From assembly GCA_035295745.1 (NCBI GenBank), contig DATGIL010000061.1, positions 99,386 through 163,385 of the forward strand: a DNA stretch of 64,000 nucleotides, read 5' to 3'. Of this stretch, positions 50,029 to 61,123 are shown in pieces (within the stretch, counting starts at the first letter, position 1; the number at the start of each line of letters is the position of its first letter). The notes beneath the pieces were generated by a model, which made no database searches, was not told the DNA's origin, and was given only the letters and a program-made list of their open reading frames with translations. The position numbers and the translations under genes were made by a program. Source of the stretch: JAIQFL01 sp035295745. GTDB taxonomy: Bacteria > Acidobacteriota > Terriglobia > Bryobacterales > Bryobacteraceae.

Positions 50029-52302
50029 ATGCGCCGGGCTGCAACCCCACTTCTGTCAATTTTCTATAGCGCGCTCCTCCCTGCCCAAGTCAACGTACTT
50101 ACTGCCAACTACGGAAACGACCGAGCCAACGCAAATCTTCAGGAAGCGCTACTGACTACCGCGAATGTGGCGCCTGGCAGCTTCGGCAAGGTCGGCACGC
50201 TGCCGGCGGATGGGGAGATCTTCGCTCAACCGCTCTACGTGAGTGGCGTCAATATTGACGGCCAGGGTACCCACAACGTCCTCTTAATTGCGACTCAGCA
50301 CAACAGCCTTTACGCCTACGATGCGGACCAGACGGCGCCCGCCGTCCTGCTGTGGCGAGTGAATCTGGGACCTTCCGTGCCTTCATCGACGCTCGACAGC
50401 GACACTGGAGCCTTCACGGATGTCTTTCCTGAAGTCGGAATTCTCAGTACCGGTACAGTCGATCCGCAAGCCGGGGTTGTCTACATAGTCGCCGAGACCT
50501 TGAGCAAAGGGGGGCCGATTTTTCAACTCCACGCGCTCGATCTCGCCAACGGGCAGGAGCGAATGAACGGCCCCGTCACCATCTCGGGCATTGTCTCCGG
50601 CACCGGACAGGGATCCACGAGTGATGGGATACTCCCGTTCGATCCGCTCAACCACCTGCAGCGCACCGGACTCCTTCTGGCCAATGGGGCTGTATCCATC
50701 GCATTCGGTTCGCACGGCGATTCGGGTATGTGGCACGGCTGGGTCATGAGCTACAACGCATCCGACCTGACGAAGCAACTGGGTACGTTCTCAGTCACCC
50801 CCGACGGACTCGGCGGCGCGGTCTGGCAATCCGGACATGGTCTTGCGGCTGACGACGCCGGCAACACTTACTTCATCACTGGCAATGGCGATTATGACGG
50901 CACTCGGGACTTCGGCGAGACCTTTGTCAAACTGGGGAGCGGCTCTTTGGCACTCTCGGATTGGTATACCCCCGCGGACTGGGAGATGTTAGCTGACAAT
51001 GATTACGATCTTTCGGCCGGCCCGGCGTTGATTCCCGGTACTCACACCTTGGTTGGCGGCGATAAAGCGGGTTTCCTCTACCTCATCAACGGCGACAGCA
51101 TGGGACACCTCGACAACGGGAGTGCCGTGCAAGTCTTCCCGGCGGTCAACGGTTTCATCTTTACTCTGGCGCTGTGGAACCGCCCAGATGCGACCTACCT
51201 GTATGTGCGGGAGGGGAACGCTTCCATGACGGCCTTTCGCATAGTCGGAGGGAACTTCGACCCCAATCCCGTTTCGAGCAGCTCACTGACTGGCGGTGGG
51301 GCTCGCATCGGCATGGCCCTTTCCGCGAACAGTGGTCAAGATGGCACCGGCATACTCTGGGTGACTACCGGCGAATACCGCGACCCTTCAACTCCCGGAA
51401 TCCTGCACGCTTACAACGCTTCCGATCTGTCAAACGAGCTCTGGAATAGCGCGATTGCCAGTCAAGACAGTCTCAACGGCTTCGTGAAGTTTGTCAGCCC
51501 GACGGTAGCCAATGGCAAGGTGTACACAGTAGCCGGAGGATCGGTAACAGTATATGGACTGCTGGCGGGAACCCCCTCGGGGCGTACCCAGCCGGTGGTC
51601 GCCGCGGCGTTGAACGCTGCCAGCTATGGCCAGGTGGCCATTTCCCCCGGCGAACTGATCACCCTGTTCGGTGCCGATCTCGGCCCGACCATCGGCGCGG
51701 GCCTTCAATTGGATGCCTCCGGAAAGGTGGCCACGACTCTCTCCAATACGCAGGTGGAGTTCGATGGAGTACCCGCACCCATGGTTTACGCTGCCTCGAA
51801 TCAGGTGAGCGCGATCGTGCCGTTCGGCCTGTCGGCATCCACTACTCAAGTACAGGTACTGTACCAGGGGCAGGCATCCGTCACATTTCCGATGACGGTT
51901 GTCCCCGCAACCCCCGGGCTGTTCTCGGCCGACGGCACAGGCACTGGCCAGGCGCTTGCGAGCAATCAGGACGGCAGTGTCAACAACGGCTCGAATTCCG
52001 CGCAGGCGGGCACCGTGATCGTGCTCTATGCAACCGGTGCTGGTCAGACCGCACCAATACTGCCCGACGGATCGGTGGTGAGTGCCGATCTGCTGCCCGT
52101 GCCAATCCTCCCCGTGACCGTCGCGATGGGCGGCATTCCCGCCGAGGTGGTCTACGCTGGTGGCGCGCCCGGACTGGTGGCCGGAGTGCTACAAGTCAAT
52201 GTGAGGGTGCCCGACGCATTGGCGGGCTCCGGTCCCGTGCCAGTGGTCCTTCAGGCCGGCGGACAATCGAGCCAGGCCGGACTCACCGTAGCGATCCAGT
52301 GA
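50029..52302 (+). CDS. Secreted beta-propeller protein with Solibacter C-terminal domain (TIGR03437-like)
   Basis: 757 residues with a signal peptide (AATPLLSIFYSALLPAQ). Residues of about 20-505 resemble a propeller of the PQQ-dehydrogenase or pyrrolo-quinoline type (LYAYDADQTAPAVLLWRVNL, LHALDLANGQERM, ILHAYNASDLSNELW), with no catalytic motif identified. From about 525 the Solibacter-type C-terminal domain begins: AALNAASYGQVAISPGELIT, LFGADLGP, TQVEFDGVPAPMVYAASNQV and AIVPFGLS, ending in VLQVNVRVPD and VVLQAGGQSSQAG. In Solibacter this domain closes many exported proteins. The substrate or role is unknown. Confidence 0.87.
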   Translation: MRRAATPLLSIFYSALLPAQVNVLTANYGNDRANANLQEALLTTANVAPGSFGKVGTLPADGEIFAQPLYVSGVNIDGQGTHNVLLIATQHNSLYAYDADQTAPAVLLWRVNLGPSVPSSTLDSDTGAFTDVFPEVGILSTGTVDPQAGVVYIVAETLSKGGPIFQLHALDLANGQERMNGPVTISGIVSGTGQGSTSDGILPFDPLNHLQRTGLLLANGAVSIAFGSHGDSGMWHGWVMSYNASDLTKQLGTFSVTPDGLGGAVWQSGHGLAADDAGNTYFITGNGDYDGTRDFGETFVKLGSGSLALSDWYTPADWEMLADNDYDLSAGPALIPGTHTLVGGDKAGFLYLINGDSMGHLDNGSAVQVFPAVNGFIFTLALWNRPDATYLYVREGNASMTAFRIVGGNFDPNPVSSSSLTGGGARIGMALSANSGQDGTGILWVTTGEYRDPSTPGILHAYNASDLSNELWNSAIASQDSLNGFVKFVSPTVANGKVYTVAGGSVTVYGLLAGTPSGRTQPVVAAALNAASYGQVAISPGELITLFGADLGPTIGAGLQLDASGKVATTLSNTQVEFDGVPAPMVYAASNQVSAIVPFGLSASTTQVQVLYQGQASVTFPMTVVPATPGLFSADGTGTGQALASNQDGSVNNGSNSAQAGTVIVLYATGAGQTAPILPDGSVVSADLLPVPILPVTVAMGGIPAEVVYAGGAPGLVAGVLQVNVRVPDALAGSGPVPVVLQAGGQSSQAGLTVAIQ

Positions 52303-52360
52303 AGTGGGGCGGGTAAGGTTGCGAGTCTAGCTACTCCAAAAGTGGAAGGGACGCGCCACA

Positions 52361-52378
52361 ATGGGAGGAGTCTCCCAT
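52361..52378 (+). promoter_or_regulatory. Hairpin covering ribosome-binding site and start codon of the Ca2+/H+ antiporter
   Basis: Perfect 7-bp arms ATGGGAG (52361-52367) and CTCCCAT (52372-52378) with loop GAGT. The Shine-Dalgarno GGGAGGAG lies in the left arm and loop, and the first two bases of the ATG at 52377 end the right arm, so the folded RNA would hide the start. A role as a translational switch is inferred. Confidence 0.45.
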
Positions 52379-53453
52379 GCTGAATTGGCTGCTGATCCTG
52401 GTTCCCGTCGCAATCGGACTGGAGTTTCTTACCCCGCAATCGCACTCCCTCATCTTCTTGGCGGCATGCCTGGCGATTGTACCGCTTGCCGAACGGCTCG
52501 GTCATGCCACCGGCGAATTGGCCCGGCACACGGGCGAAGGGGTCGGCGGACTACTCAATGCCACGCTGGGGAATGCGGCCGAGCTGATCATCGCCATCAT
52601 GGCCCTGCGCAAGGGACTCTATCCGGTGGTGAAGGCTTCGCTCACCGGGTCGATCATCGGAAATATTCTCCTGGTGCTGGGATTCGCGGTCGTGGCGGGT
52701 GGCATCAAGCACAAGCGGCAGCGCTTCAATACTACCGCGGCGCGGGCGCAGGCCACGCTTCTGACCCTCGCCGCGATTGCCATGATCATGCCCGCGGCAT
52801 ACCACTATCTCACCGGCGCCGCCGGGCAATCGCACGAGAGCGATCTGAGCCTGCAGATTTCAATCGTCCTGATTTTGAGCTACGGCGCTCACCTCTGGTT
52901 CTCCCTTCACACCCACAAGGAACTCTTCGCCGGCGAGGCGCCCGACGAGGAAGAGCCAAACGAGAAGCCATGGAGCCTGAAGCGATCGCTCCTCACACTG
53001 ATAGGCGTTACCGCGCTCATCGCATGGGTCAGCGAGATCCTGGTGGGATCGGTCCAGGAGGCCGCCGCAGCATTTGGGATGACTCCCATTTTCGTAGGCG
53101 TGATTGTAGTGGCGGTGGTGGGAAATGCCGCAGAGCACAGCACCGCGGTCCTGATGGCCTTGCGCAATCGCATGGAGCTGTCCATGGGGATCGCGATCGG
53201 CAGCAGCCTGCAGATCGCGCTTTTCGTGGCGCCGGTGCTGGTGCTGGTGAGTCACTTTGTCGGGCCGCATCCGATGGATCTGGTGTTCACTCCAGCCGAG
53301 GTGCTATCGGTGTTTCTCGCTGTGCTGATCACCGGGCAGATCGCGTCGGACGGCGAGTCCAACTGGCTGGAAGGCGTGCAACTGCTGGCGGTCTATCTGA
53401 TCCTGGCAGTGGTGTTTTACGCGCTTCCGGAACCCGCCACGACAGCTCCCTGA
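52377..53453 (+). CDS. cax: Calcium/proton antiporter, CaxA type
   Basis: 358 residues, about 11 TMs. The two inverted halves each carry the ion-binding motif: GNAAEL (65-70) and GNAAEH (249-254), preceded by GGLLNATL and VIVVAVV. An acidic cytosolic loop (GEAPDEEEPNEKPWS, about 182-196) separates the halves, as usual in this family. It exports Ca2+ (or other divalent cations) across the inner membrane using the proton gradient. The start codon is the ATG in the hairpin described separately. A longer overlapping reading frame (52361-53854) is a shadow. Confidence 0.92.
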   Translation: MLNWLLILVPVAIGLEFLTPQSHSLIFLAACLAIVPLAERLGHATGELARHTGEGVGGLLNATLGNAAELIIAIMALRKGLYPVVKASLTGSIIGNILLVLGFAVVAGGIKHKRQRFNTTAARAQATLLTLAAIAMIMPAAYHYLTGAAGQSHESDLSLQISIVLILSYGAHLWFSLHTHKELFAGEAPDEEEPNEKPWSLKRSLLTLIGVTALIAWVSEILVGSVQEAAAAFGMTPIFVGVIVVAVVGNAAEHSTAVLMALRNRMELSMGIAIGSSLQIALFVAPVLVLVSHFVGPHPMDLVFTPAEVLSVFLAVLITGQIASDGESNWLEGVQLLAVYLILAVVFYALPEPATTAP

Positions 53454-53687
53454 CATTAACACGGTATCGAAAACAGGGCAGCCGGCCGCTCCCGCGGTCA
53501 ATGTATGGAAAAGCCTCGGCCTCGTTATTTCGGCGAATTTCCGACGACAAAATCCTCGGGATGGGCGAAAGCGGGGTCAACGGCAAGCATGCGGTAGGAA
53601 AGCTGCGCTTGCTATACGCGTCCGGCACGCAATTGAGAGTGGCATGCCTGGCGATCAATTATATGTGGAACCCGAGGCAGCGCTGCT

Positions 53688-55094
53688 TTACGCTACATCG
53701 AGCCCCAGGAACTGCTTCGCGTTGCGATAACAGATATTGCGGATCATCGAGCCCACCAGTTCCTCGTCGTCCGGCATCTCACCGGCCTCGATGTCCTTCC
53801 CGAACAGGTCACAGAGCACGCGGCGGAAGTACTCGTGCCGCGGATACGACATAAAGGAGCGCGAGTCGGTCAGCATGCCGAGAAATCGGGAAATGAGGCC
53901 GCAGTTCGAGAGGGCGTTCATCTGCCACTGCATTGCCTCTTTCTGATCCAAAAACCACCAGCCGCTGCCAAATTGGATCTTCCCTGCTATATTGCCGTCC
54001 TGAAAATTGCCGATCATGGTGGCGAGGACATAATCATCGGCAGGATTGAGATTGTACAGAATGATTTTGGGTAAGGCGTTGTCCTGATCCAGCCGGTCCA
54101 GATAATTGCCGAGGGCATCTGCCTGGGGCCAGTCGCCGACCGAGTCGTAGCCCGTGTCAGGTCCCTGCTCGCGGAAGCGGCGCGTGTTGTTGTTCCGCCG
54201 GGCGCCGAGGTGCAGTTGCTTGGTCCAGCCTTTTTCGGAGTCGAGGACGCCGAAGAAGAGCATCAGGTACCCGGCGAAGCGGGCGTGTTCTTCGGGTGTG
54301 GCGGTGTGTCCCGCCAGCGCCCGGCTGAAGATCACACAAGCATCGTGCTCACTCGCGAATTCGCCGTACGCATGGTTGAGTCCGTGATCGGAGAGCCGGG
54401 CTCCCATCTGATGAAAGAAATCGTGCCGGCGCCGAAGAGCCTCGGTGAAATCGGCCAGTTTGGCGATGCTGACGTTGCTGGCGGCTTCCAGCCGTTTGAC
54501 CCAGGCGTTGAACACCTCGGGAGCCTGAACATTGAACGCCTTGTCCGGGCGGTAGCACGGGAAGACCTTAGTCTCCAGGTCCGACTTCGCGATCGCCTTG
54601 TGGCAGGCCAAATCGTCGGTCGGGTCGTCCGTTGTGCAGACGGCCTTGACATGAAATTTCCGGAGGATGCCGTGAGCGGTCAGGCTGTCGGTGGCCAGTT
54701 GGGCGTTGGCCTGCTCCCATATGCGGGAGGCGCTGGATTCGTTGAGGAGTTCGTCGATTCCGAAGTAGCGCTTCAGTTCCAGGTGGGTCCAGTGGTATAG
54801 AGGATTGCGCAGGGTGTCGGGGACGGTGCGTGCCCATGCACGGAACTTCTCCTCGTGAGACGCGTCCCCCGTGCAATAGCGCTCGGCGATGCCGTTGGCA
54901 CGCATGGCCCGCCATTTGTAATGGTCGCCCTCCAGCCAGATCTCGAACAGATCCTGAAAACGGCGATTGGCGGCCACGTCCTGCGGCGGGAGGTGGCAAT
55001 GGTAGTCCAGGATGGGCTCGGCTTCAGCATAGCCGTGGTAAAGACGCCGGGCAGTGGGGTTGCTCAGCAGAAAATCGTCGTGAATGAAGGACAT
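53688..55094 (-). CDS. uxaC: Uronate (glucuronate/galacturonate) isomerase
   Basis: 468 residues from the ATG at 55094 (MSFIHDDFLLSNPTARRLYH), the usual UxaC start; an upstream ATG at 55118 adds eight residues. The amidohydrolase-fold metal motif DYHCHL is at the N terminus, and HVKAVCTTDDPTDDLACHKA, QLHLGARRNNNTR and GSGWWFLDQKEAMQWQMNAL are all UxaC landmarks. The enzyme converts D-glucuronate to D-fructuronate and D-galacturonate to D-tagaturonate in pectin and glucuronoxylan breakdown. No other uronate gene is in the window. It is divergent from the eighth ADOP with 195 bases between. Confidence 0.93.
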   Translation of the reverse strand: MSFIHDDFLLSNPTARRLYHGYAEAEPILDYHCHLPPQDVAANRRFQDLFEIWLEGDHYKWRAMRANGIAERYCTGDASHEEKFRAWARTVPDTLRNPLYHWTHLELKRYFGIDELLNESSASRIWEQANAQLATDSLTAHGILRKFHVKAVCTTDDPTDDLACHKAIAKSDLETKVFPCYRPDKAFNVQAPEVFNAWVKRLEAASNVSIAKLADFTEALRRRHDFFHQMGARLSDHGLNHAYGEFASEHDACVIFSRALAGHTATPEEHARFAGYLMLFFGVLDSEKGWTKQLHLGARRNNNTRRFREQGPDTGYDSVGDWPQADALGNYLDRLDQDNALPKIILYNLNPADDYVLATMIGNFQDGNIAGKIQFGSGWWFLDQKEAMQWQMNALSNCGLISRFLGMLTDSRSFMSYPRHEYFRRVLCDLFGKDIEAGEMPDDEELVGSMIRNICYRNAKQFLGLDVA

Positions 55095-55289
55095 GGGCTC
55101 TAAAGCAGATTGGAACATAATTCGAGAACTTTTTCTTTACTCCCGTCCGGCAAGGGACGGCCACCCTTGCTTCGCCCGCAATTTACCGAAAAATCCCACT
55201 CTTAACCTTCAGCGAAAGGCACAATTCGTCCCGTCCCGCGTCCCTATCCTGATCAACGGATTACCCGATCCATATTTAGGAGTCGCGAC

Positions 55290-57791
55290 ATGAATGTATT
55301 CCTGCAGGATATACGCTACGGTTTTCGAGTCCTGATGAAGAAACCGGCCTTCACGGCGATCGCCGTCTTGTCGCTGGCTCTGGGCATTGGAATCAACACT
55401 GCAATCTTCACCCTGATCAATACCATCCTTTTAGGCTCCCTGCCGTATCCCGAGCCTGACCGTGTCGTGGCGATCTGGACGGTTCCCCCGCAGCACTCCG
55501 ACCAGTTGCAGCCGGTCTCGGTCCCGGACTTCATCGCCTGGCGCGACGACAATCGCACCTTTGACGCCCTTGGTGTCATGACGAACAACGTGCGCGACTT
55601 CGGCGCCGAGCAGAACGGCTTCCCCGCGGAGCGCATTCAGGGCGAAGATGTCTCCCCGGGTGTTCTCCAGGCCCTCGGAGCACAGCCCTTGATGGGGCGC
55701 CTCTTCCAGTCCAACGAAGACGAGGTGGATCACCCCGCCCCTGTGGCGATTATCAGTTACCGGCTGTGGCGGCGCCGTTTTGGCGCCGATCCCGAAATTC
55801 TCAATCGTTCCGTACTTCTGAACGGCATCAAGAGCCAGATCATCGGCGTGATGGCTCCTAACTTCCGCATCACCGATGACGACGCTGATTATTGGGCGCC
55901 GATGCGCTTCAACAGCTTCCAGCTCAGAGGTTCGGCGCGTTTCATGATGGCAATCGGCCGGATCCGGCGCGGCGTTTCCATCCAGCAGGCCCAGACGGAT
56001 ATGGATTCGATCGCGGCCCGTCTGGCCCGCGACTTCCCGAAGCGCGACACCGACCACGGCAAGCCATGGGGCGTTAAGATTCAACCCGTGCGCGAGGCAC
56101 TGTTCGGATTCATGAGCCGTCCGCTGCTCCTGTTGCAGGGCGCGGTGGGGTTCGTGCTTCTGATTGCGTGCGCCAATGTGGCGGCGCTGCTGCTGGCAAG
56201 AGCCTCCTCGCGTTACAACGAGATCGCGGTGCGCTCCGCGCTGGGCGCGAGCCGAGGACGCATCGTGCGCCAATGCCTCACGGAAAGCGTGCTGCTCTCG
56301 CTGATGGGCGGAGTGATCGGGGTTCTGATGGCATGGTGGGGAGTGCGCGCGCTGGTGGCAATGGCGCCCTCGTGGTTCCCGCGTCTCCACGAAATTGGCA
56401 TCAATCGAAGTGTGTTGTGGTTTAGCGCCGGGCTCTCTCTACTGACAGGCCTCATCTTCGGCGTTGGCCCGGCGATTCAGGGATCGCACGCGAACCTGAT
56501 CGATGCTCTGCGGGACGCGGCACGCGGGGGCACCTCGGGCGCCACGAGGCACCGGCTACGAGGCGTGTTGGTCACTCTTCAAGTTGCGATGGCGCTGGTG
56601 TTGCTGATTGGCGCCGGGCTGCTGATTCGCAGTTTCGCGAGAATTGAGGGTGCCGATCTCGGCTGCGACCCGAGGGGCGTTCTGACGTTCGGCATCCACT
56701 ATCCTCCAGCCCAATTCAGCAAGCCGGTAAGCACATACCAGGGACTGCCCCTCTGGGAGGTCAGCCCGGTTCCCGCCGAGTCGATCCAACGGATCTACGA
56801 GCGGATCCAAGCAGTGCCCGGCGTGGTATCGGCCGCCGGCACACTGCTACCGCCTTTTATCGGCGCACTGGAATTACCCTTTACCATCGAGGGCCGACCG
56901 GCCCAGGATACCGACGCACTCAGCGCCGAGTTTAACCCGATCACTCCCAACTTCTTCGCGACCATGAAGATCCCGGTATTGCGAGGACGCGACTTCACCG
57001 ACCGGGACACCCAGACCGGCCCACAAGTGGTGATCATTAACGAAACCATGGCGCACCGTTTCTGGCCCAATGAGGATCCCCTTGGGAAGCGGCTGAAAAT
57101 CGATTTGTCTCCGGACGATCAGCCCCGGGAGGTGGTCGCGATTGTCCACGACACCCCTTCGAGTCGCACGCAGACCAGGCAGAACGCCGCCATGTACATA
57201 CCATTCCGCCAAATGGGACCGCGCATCATCGGGCCGTACTCAAATCTGCCCACGCAGTTGACGCTCGTGATGCGAACCCTCGGCGAACCAATGAGCCTGA
57301 TGCCCGCCATGCGCAAAGCGGTGAGTGAGATCGACTCGAACCGGCCGCTGGTCGATCCGAAGACAGTCGAGCAATACATGGCGGAACAGGTCCAGTATCC
57401 CCGCTACTACTCCATGCTCCTGGGACTGTTTGCGGCGGTCGCCATGGTGCTGGCAGCGGTCGGGATCTATGGGGTGATGGCTTTTGCGGTGGAGCAACGG
57501 ACCCGTGAGATCGGAATCCGAATGGCTCTTGGCGCCGGGGGTTGGGACGTCTTGACCCTGGTGGTTCGCCAGGCGCTCGTGCTGATCGCAGGAGGAATGG
57601 TCCTGGGTTTGGCGGGAGCGTCGGCGCTGACGCGCTACATCTCGTCGCAATTGTGGGAGGTGACGGCGACCGATCCGATTACCTTCGGCGTGGTCACGTT
57701 CCTGCTCGCCTCGGTAGCGGTGGCGGCCTGCCTGATTCCGACGCTGCGGGCTGTGCGGGTGGACCCGACTATCGCCCTGCGATACGAGTAA
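55290..57791 (+). CDS. Short ADOP-family permease lacking the N-terminal domain
   Basis: 833 residues. AGGAG lies 7 bases before the ATG. Like the gene at 13727, it begins close to TM1 (FLQDIRYGFRVLMKKPAFTA, LALGIGINTAIFTLI) and lacks the EL..H.E cytosolic domain. The central block is IACANVAALLLARASSRYNEIAVRSALGA (split), and the C-terminal block REIGIRMALGAGGW. Core 2 carries a longer insert (PPAQFSKPVSTYQGLPLWEV). No PadR gene is linked and no palindrome was found upstream. It precedes housekeeping genes on the same strand. Confidence 0.88.
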   Translation: MNVFLQDIRYGFRVLMKKPAFTAIAVLSLALGIGINTAIFTLINTILLGSLPYPEPDRVVAIWTVPPQHSDQLQPVSVPDFIAWRDDNRTFDALGVMTNNVRDFGAEQNGFPAERIQGEDVSPGVLQALGAQPLMGRLFQSNEDEVDHPAPVAIISYRLWRRRFGADPEILNRSVLLNGIKSQIIGVMAPNFRITDDDADYWAPMRFNSFQLRGSARFMMAIGRIRRGVSIQQAQTDMDSIAARLARDFPKRDTDHGKPWGVKIQPVREALFGFMSRPLLLLQGAVGFVLLIACANVAALLLARASSRYNEIAVRSALGASRGRIVRQCLTESVLLSLMGGVIGVLMAWWGVRALVAMAPSWFPRLHEIGINRSVLWFSAGLSLLTGLIFGVGPAIQGSHANLIDALRDAARGGTSGATRHRLRGVLVTLQVAMALVLLIGAGLLIRSFARIEGADLGCDPRGVLTFGIHYPPAQFSKPVSTYQGLPLWEVSPVPAESIQRIYERIQAVPGVVSAAGTLLPPFIGALELPFTIEGRPAQDTDALSAEFNPITPNFFATMKIPVLRGRDFTDRDTQTGPQVVIINETMAHRFWPNEDPLGKRLKIDLSPDDQPREVVAIVHDTPSSRTQTRQNAAMYIPFRQMGPRIIGPYSNLPTQLTLVMRTLGEPMSLMPAMRKAVSEIDSNRPLVDPKTVEQYMAEQVQYPRYYSMLLGLFAAVAMVLAAVGIYGVMAFAVEQRTREIGIRMALGAGGWDVLTLVVRQALVLIAGGMVLGLAGASALTRYISSQLWEVTATDPITFGVVTFLLASVAVAACLIPTLRAVRVDPTIALRYE

Positions 57792-57952
57792 GTAAACTGG
57801 TCGCAGGCCCGATTCTATCATCGAGGCAGGTTGCTCATTCCGGCTGTCCAAAGATGAGATGAGGACGCGGAGGTAGCCAAAGGGCAAATCCGCGGGATCG
57901 AAGACCCTTTCGTCGTGCGGGCTTGGTAAACACCCGAAAAGTCTCGACAAAA

Positions 57953-57996
57953 GTGTCGACACGGCGGAGAAGAGTCTCCGCGCCACAAGTTATAAT
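57953..57996 (+). promoter_or_regulatory. recN promoter with palindromes
   Basis: A consensus -10 TATAAT (57991-57996) lies 12 bases before the ATG at 58009, so the message would be nearly leaderless. Upstream are a perfect palindrome GTGTCGACAC (57953-57962) and a hairpin GCGGAGA-AGAG-TCTCCGC (57964-57981) inside the presumed spacer; no good -35 is seen. SOS control of recN is common, but no known LexA box is recognisable, so the regulator is open. Confidence 0.5.
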
Positions 57997-58008
57997 CGGG
58001 CTTCGCGC

Positions 58009-59691
58009 ATGCTCCTGGAACTGGTAGTCGAGAACTACGCCGTGGTCGAGCGCCTGCGCGTCCACTTCCATCCGGGCTTGAATTTGCTGACTGGCGAGAC
58101 CGGCAGCGGCAAATCGATTGTGGTGGACGCGTTGGGACTGTTGCTCGGTGGACGCGCTTCGGCCGACATGGTCCGAACCGGTGAGGCTCGCGCACGGGTG
58201 GCGGGCATCTTCGATGTTCGCGAGCAAGCCACCATCCGCGCTTTGCTCGAGCCGGCGGGAATCGAGGCGGAGGATGGCGAACTGCTCATCGAGCGCGAAG
58301 TGCTGGCGGGAGGCAAATCGCGGGCGTTTGTGGGTAGCCGGCCGGTGGCGGTCTCCCTCCTGAAGGAGGTGGCGCCCTTCCTGGCCGATATTCATGGACA
58401 GCACGATCAGCAGTTGCTCTTCTCGGCTGAGTCGCAGCGCGACATGCTCGACCTTTTCGGGAATCATCGCGACCTGGTGGACCGCGTCGCTGGGGTTCAC
58501 CGGCAATGGCAGCAAGCCGCATCGGAACTCGAGGAGTTGGAGCGCACGGAACAGGAGAAGTTGCGCCTGCTCGATCTCTGGTCGTTTCAACGGAAGGAGA
58601 TTCAGAGCGCCGCGCTGCAACCCGACGAAGAGACGGAACTCGAGAACGAACGCCGCGTACTGCAAAACGTGAGCCGCTTGCAGGAGAGCGCCGAGACCGC
58701 CTACGCCGCGATTTACGACAGTCCCGAATCGGCGCTGACGCGCACGCGAACGGCGGCCAAGCGCGTGGATGACCTGTGCCGCATCGATGCTTCGCTCGAC
58801 GGGCTCCGCGAGCATCTCAAGCAGGCCGATATCAGTCTTCAGGAAGTGGCCTACGGTCTGCGCGATTACTTGTCGGGACTGGAAGCCAATCCAGCACGCC
58901 TGGAAGAAGTGGAGACCCGACTCGCGGGCATCGACAAGCTGAAGCGCAAGTATGGGCAGTCGATCCCCGAGATTCTGAGTTTCCTGGAGGAGGTGCGCCG
59001 CCAGATCGCGTCAGTGGAAGACGCCGGCGAGCGCATGGAAGTGCTGCGCAAGGAGCAGAAGCGCCTTGCCGCTGAGTTTGAGAAACTGGCGGCGGAGTTG
59101 ACAGAGAAGCGGGGCGCTGCAGGGCGCAAACTGGAGAAGCGTGTGGCGGCGGAGCTGGCGCAGTTGGCGATGGAGCGCACGGTCTTCCGGATCGCGCTGA
59201 CGCCGGCGCCTTGGTCGCGCACGGGCGCCGATCGGGTGGAGTTTCTGGTGTCGCCAAATCTCGGTGAGGAGCCGCGGCCGCTCGATAAGGTAGCGTCCGG
59301 CGGCGAGATCTCGCGCATTGCCCTGGCGTTGAAGACGTGCCTGGCGGGAGGACGCAACGCGCACATTCGCACGCTGGTCTTCGACGAAGTGGACACGGGG
59401 GTGGGCGGAGGCCCCGCCGAAGGGATCGGCCGCCGGCTGAAGAAACTGTCGGCAGCCAATCAAGTGCTGTGTGTAACGCATTTGCCGCAGATCGCGGCGT
59501 TCGCGGACCACCACTATCGCGTCGAAAAGCAGGAGTCGAAGGGCAGGACGGTGGCGGTAATCGAAGAGCTCGATCTCGCGGCGCGGACGAACGAGGTCGG
59601 CAGGATGCTCTCGGGCCAGAAGCTCACGCCGGAAGCGCTGAAGCACGCGGAACAGTTGATTCGCATGAGCGCGGCGCCGGGCGACCAGTAG
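58009..59691 (+). CDS. recN: DNA repair protein RecN (SMC-like ATPase)
   Basis: 560 residues, normal length. Walker A GETGSGKS (29-36) sits in the N-terminal globule and is followed by IHGQHDQQLLFSAESQRDML (about 128-147), a RecN landmark. A coiled coil spans about 155-375 (LEELERTEQEKLRLLDL; RLEEVETRLAGIDKLKR). The signature KVASGGEISRIALALK and Walker B LVFDEVDTGVGGG (about 455-468) follow in the C-terminal globule. RecN tethers DNA at double-strand breaks in the cytosol. It is followed 88 bases later by ispG on the same strand. Confidence 0.95.
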   Translation: MLLELVVENYAVVERLRVHFHPGLNLLTGETGSGKSIVVDALGLLLGGRASADMVRTGEARARVAGIFDVREQATIRALLEPAGIEAEDGELLIEREVLAGGKSRAFVGSRPVAVSLLKEVAPFLADIHGQHDQQLLFSAESQRDMLDLFGNHRDLVDRVAGVHRQWQQAASELEELERTEQEKLRLLDLWSFQRKEIQSAALQPDEETELENERRVLQNVSRLQESAETAYAAIYDSPESALTRTRTAAKRVDDLCRIDASLDGLREHLKQADISLQEVAYGLRDYLSGLEANPARLEEVETRLAGIDKLKRKYGQSIPEILSFLEEVRRQIASVEDAGERMEVLRKEQKRLAAEFEKLAAELTEKRGAAGRKLEKRVAAELAQLAMERTVFRIALTPAPWSRTGADRVEFLVSPNLGEEPRPLDKVASGGEISRIALALKTCLAGGRNAHIRTLVFDEVDTGVGGGPAEGIGRRLKKLSAANQVLCVTHLPQIAAFADHHYRVEKQESKGRTVAVIEELDLAARTNEVGRMLSGQKLTPEALKHAEQLIRMSAAPGDQ

Positions 59692-59779
59692 CGCTTCTGC
59701 GAGCAGACCCACGGTGGTCGGCTCCCGCAGCCGTTTGCGCATCGCCTGCTAAAATTAGATTTTCGGAGGCAGAATCGGA

Positions 59780-60997
<1,218 letters not shown>

Positions 60998-61123
60998 AGG
61001 AAGCTTGGGAACGGATCGATCGGCAAAGCTCCAGGCGAGAAGATAGCGGTGAAGGGCTGCCTTTTTCGCTTTTTCCGATGAGAAGCACTAATAGCAATCC
61101 GTCCTGGAAATCTGGACGCCTCC

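Noticed and set aside
52361..53854. ORF of 497 codons overlapping the Ca2+/H+ antiporter
   Set aside because: Its Arg/Gly-rich translation is a shadow of the antiporter gene, which has clear conserved motifs in the right frame.
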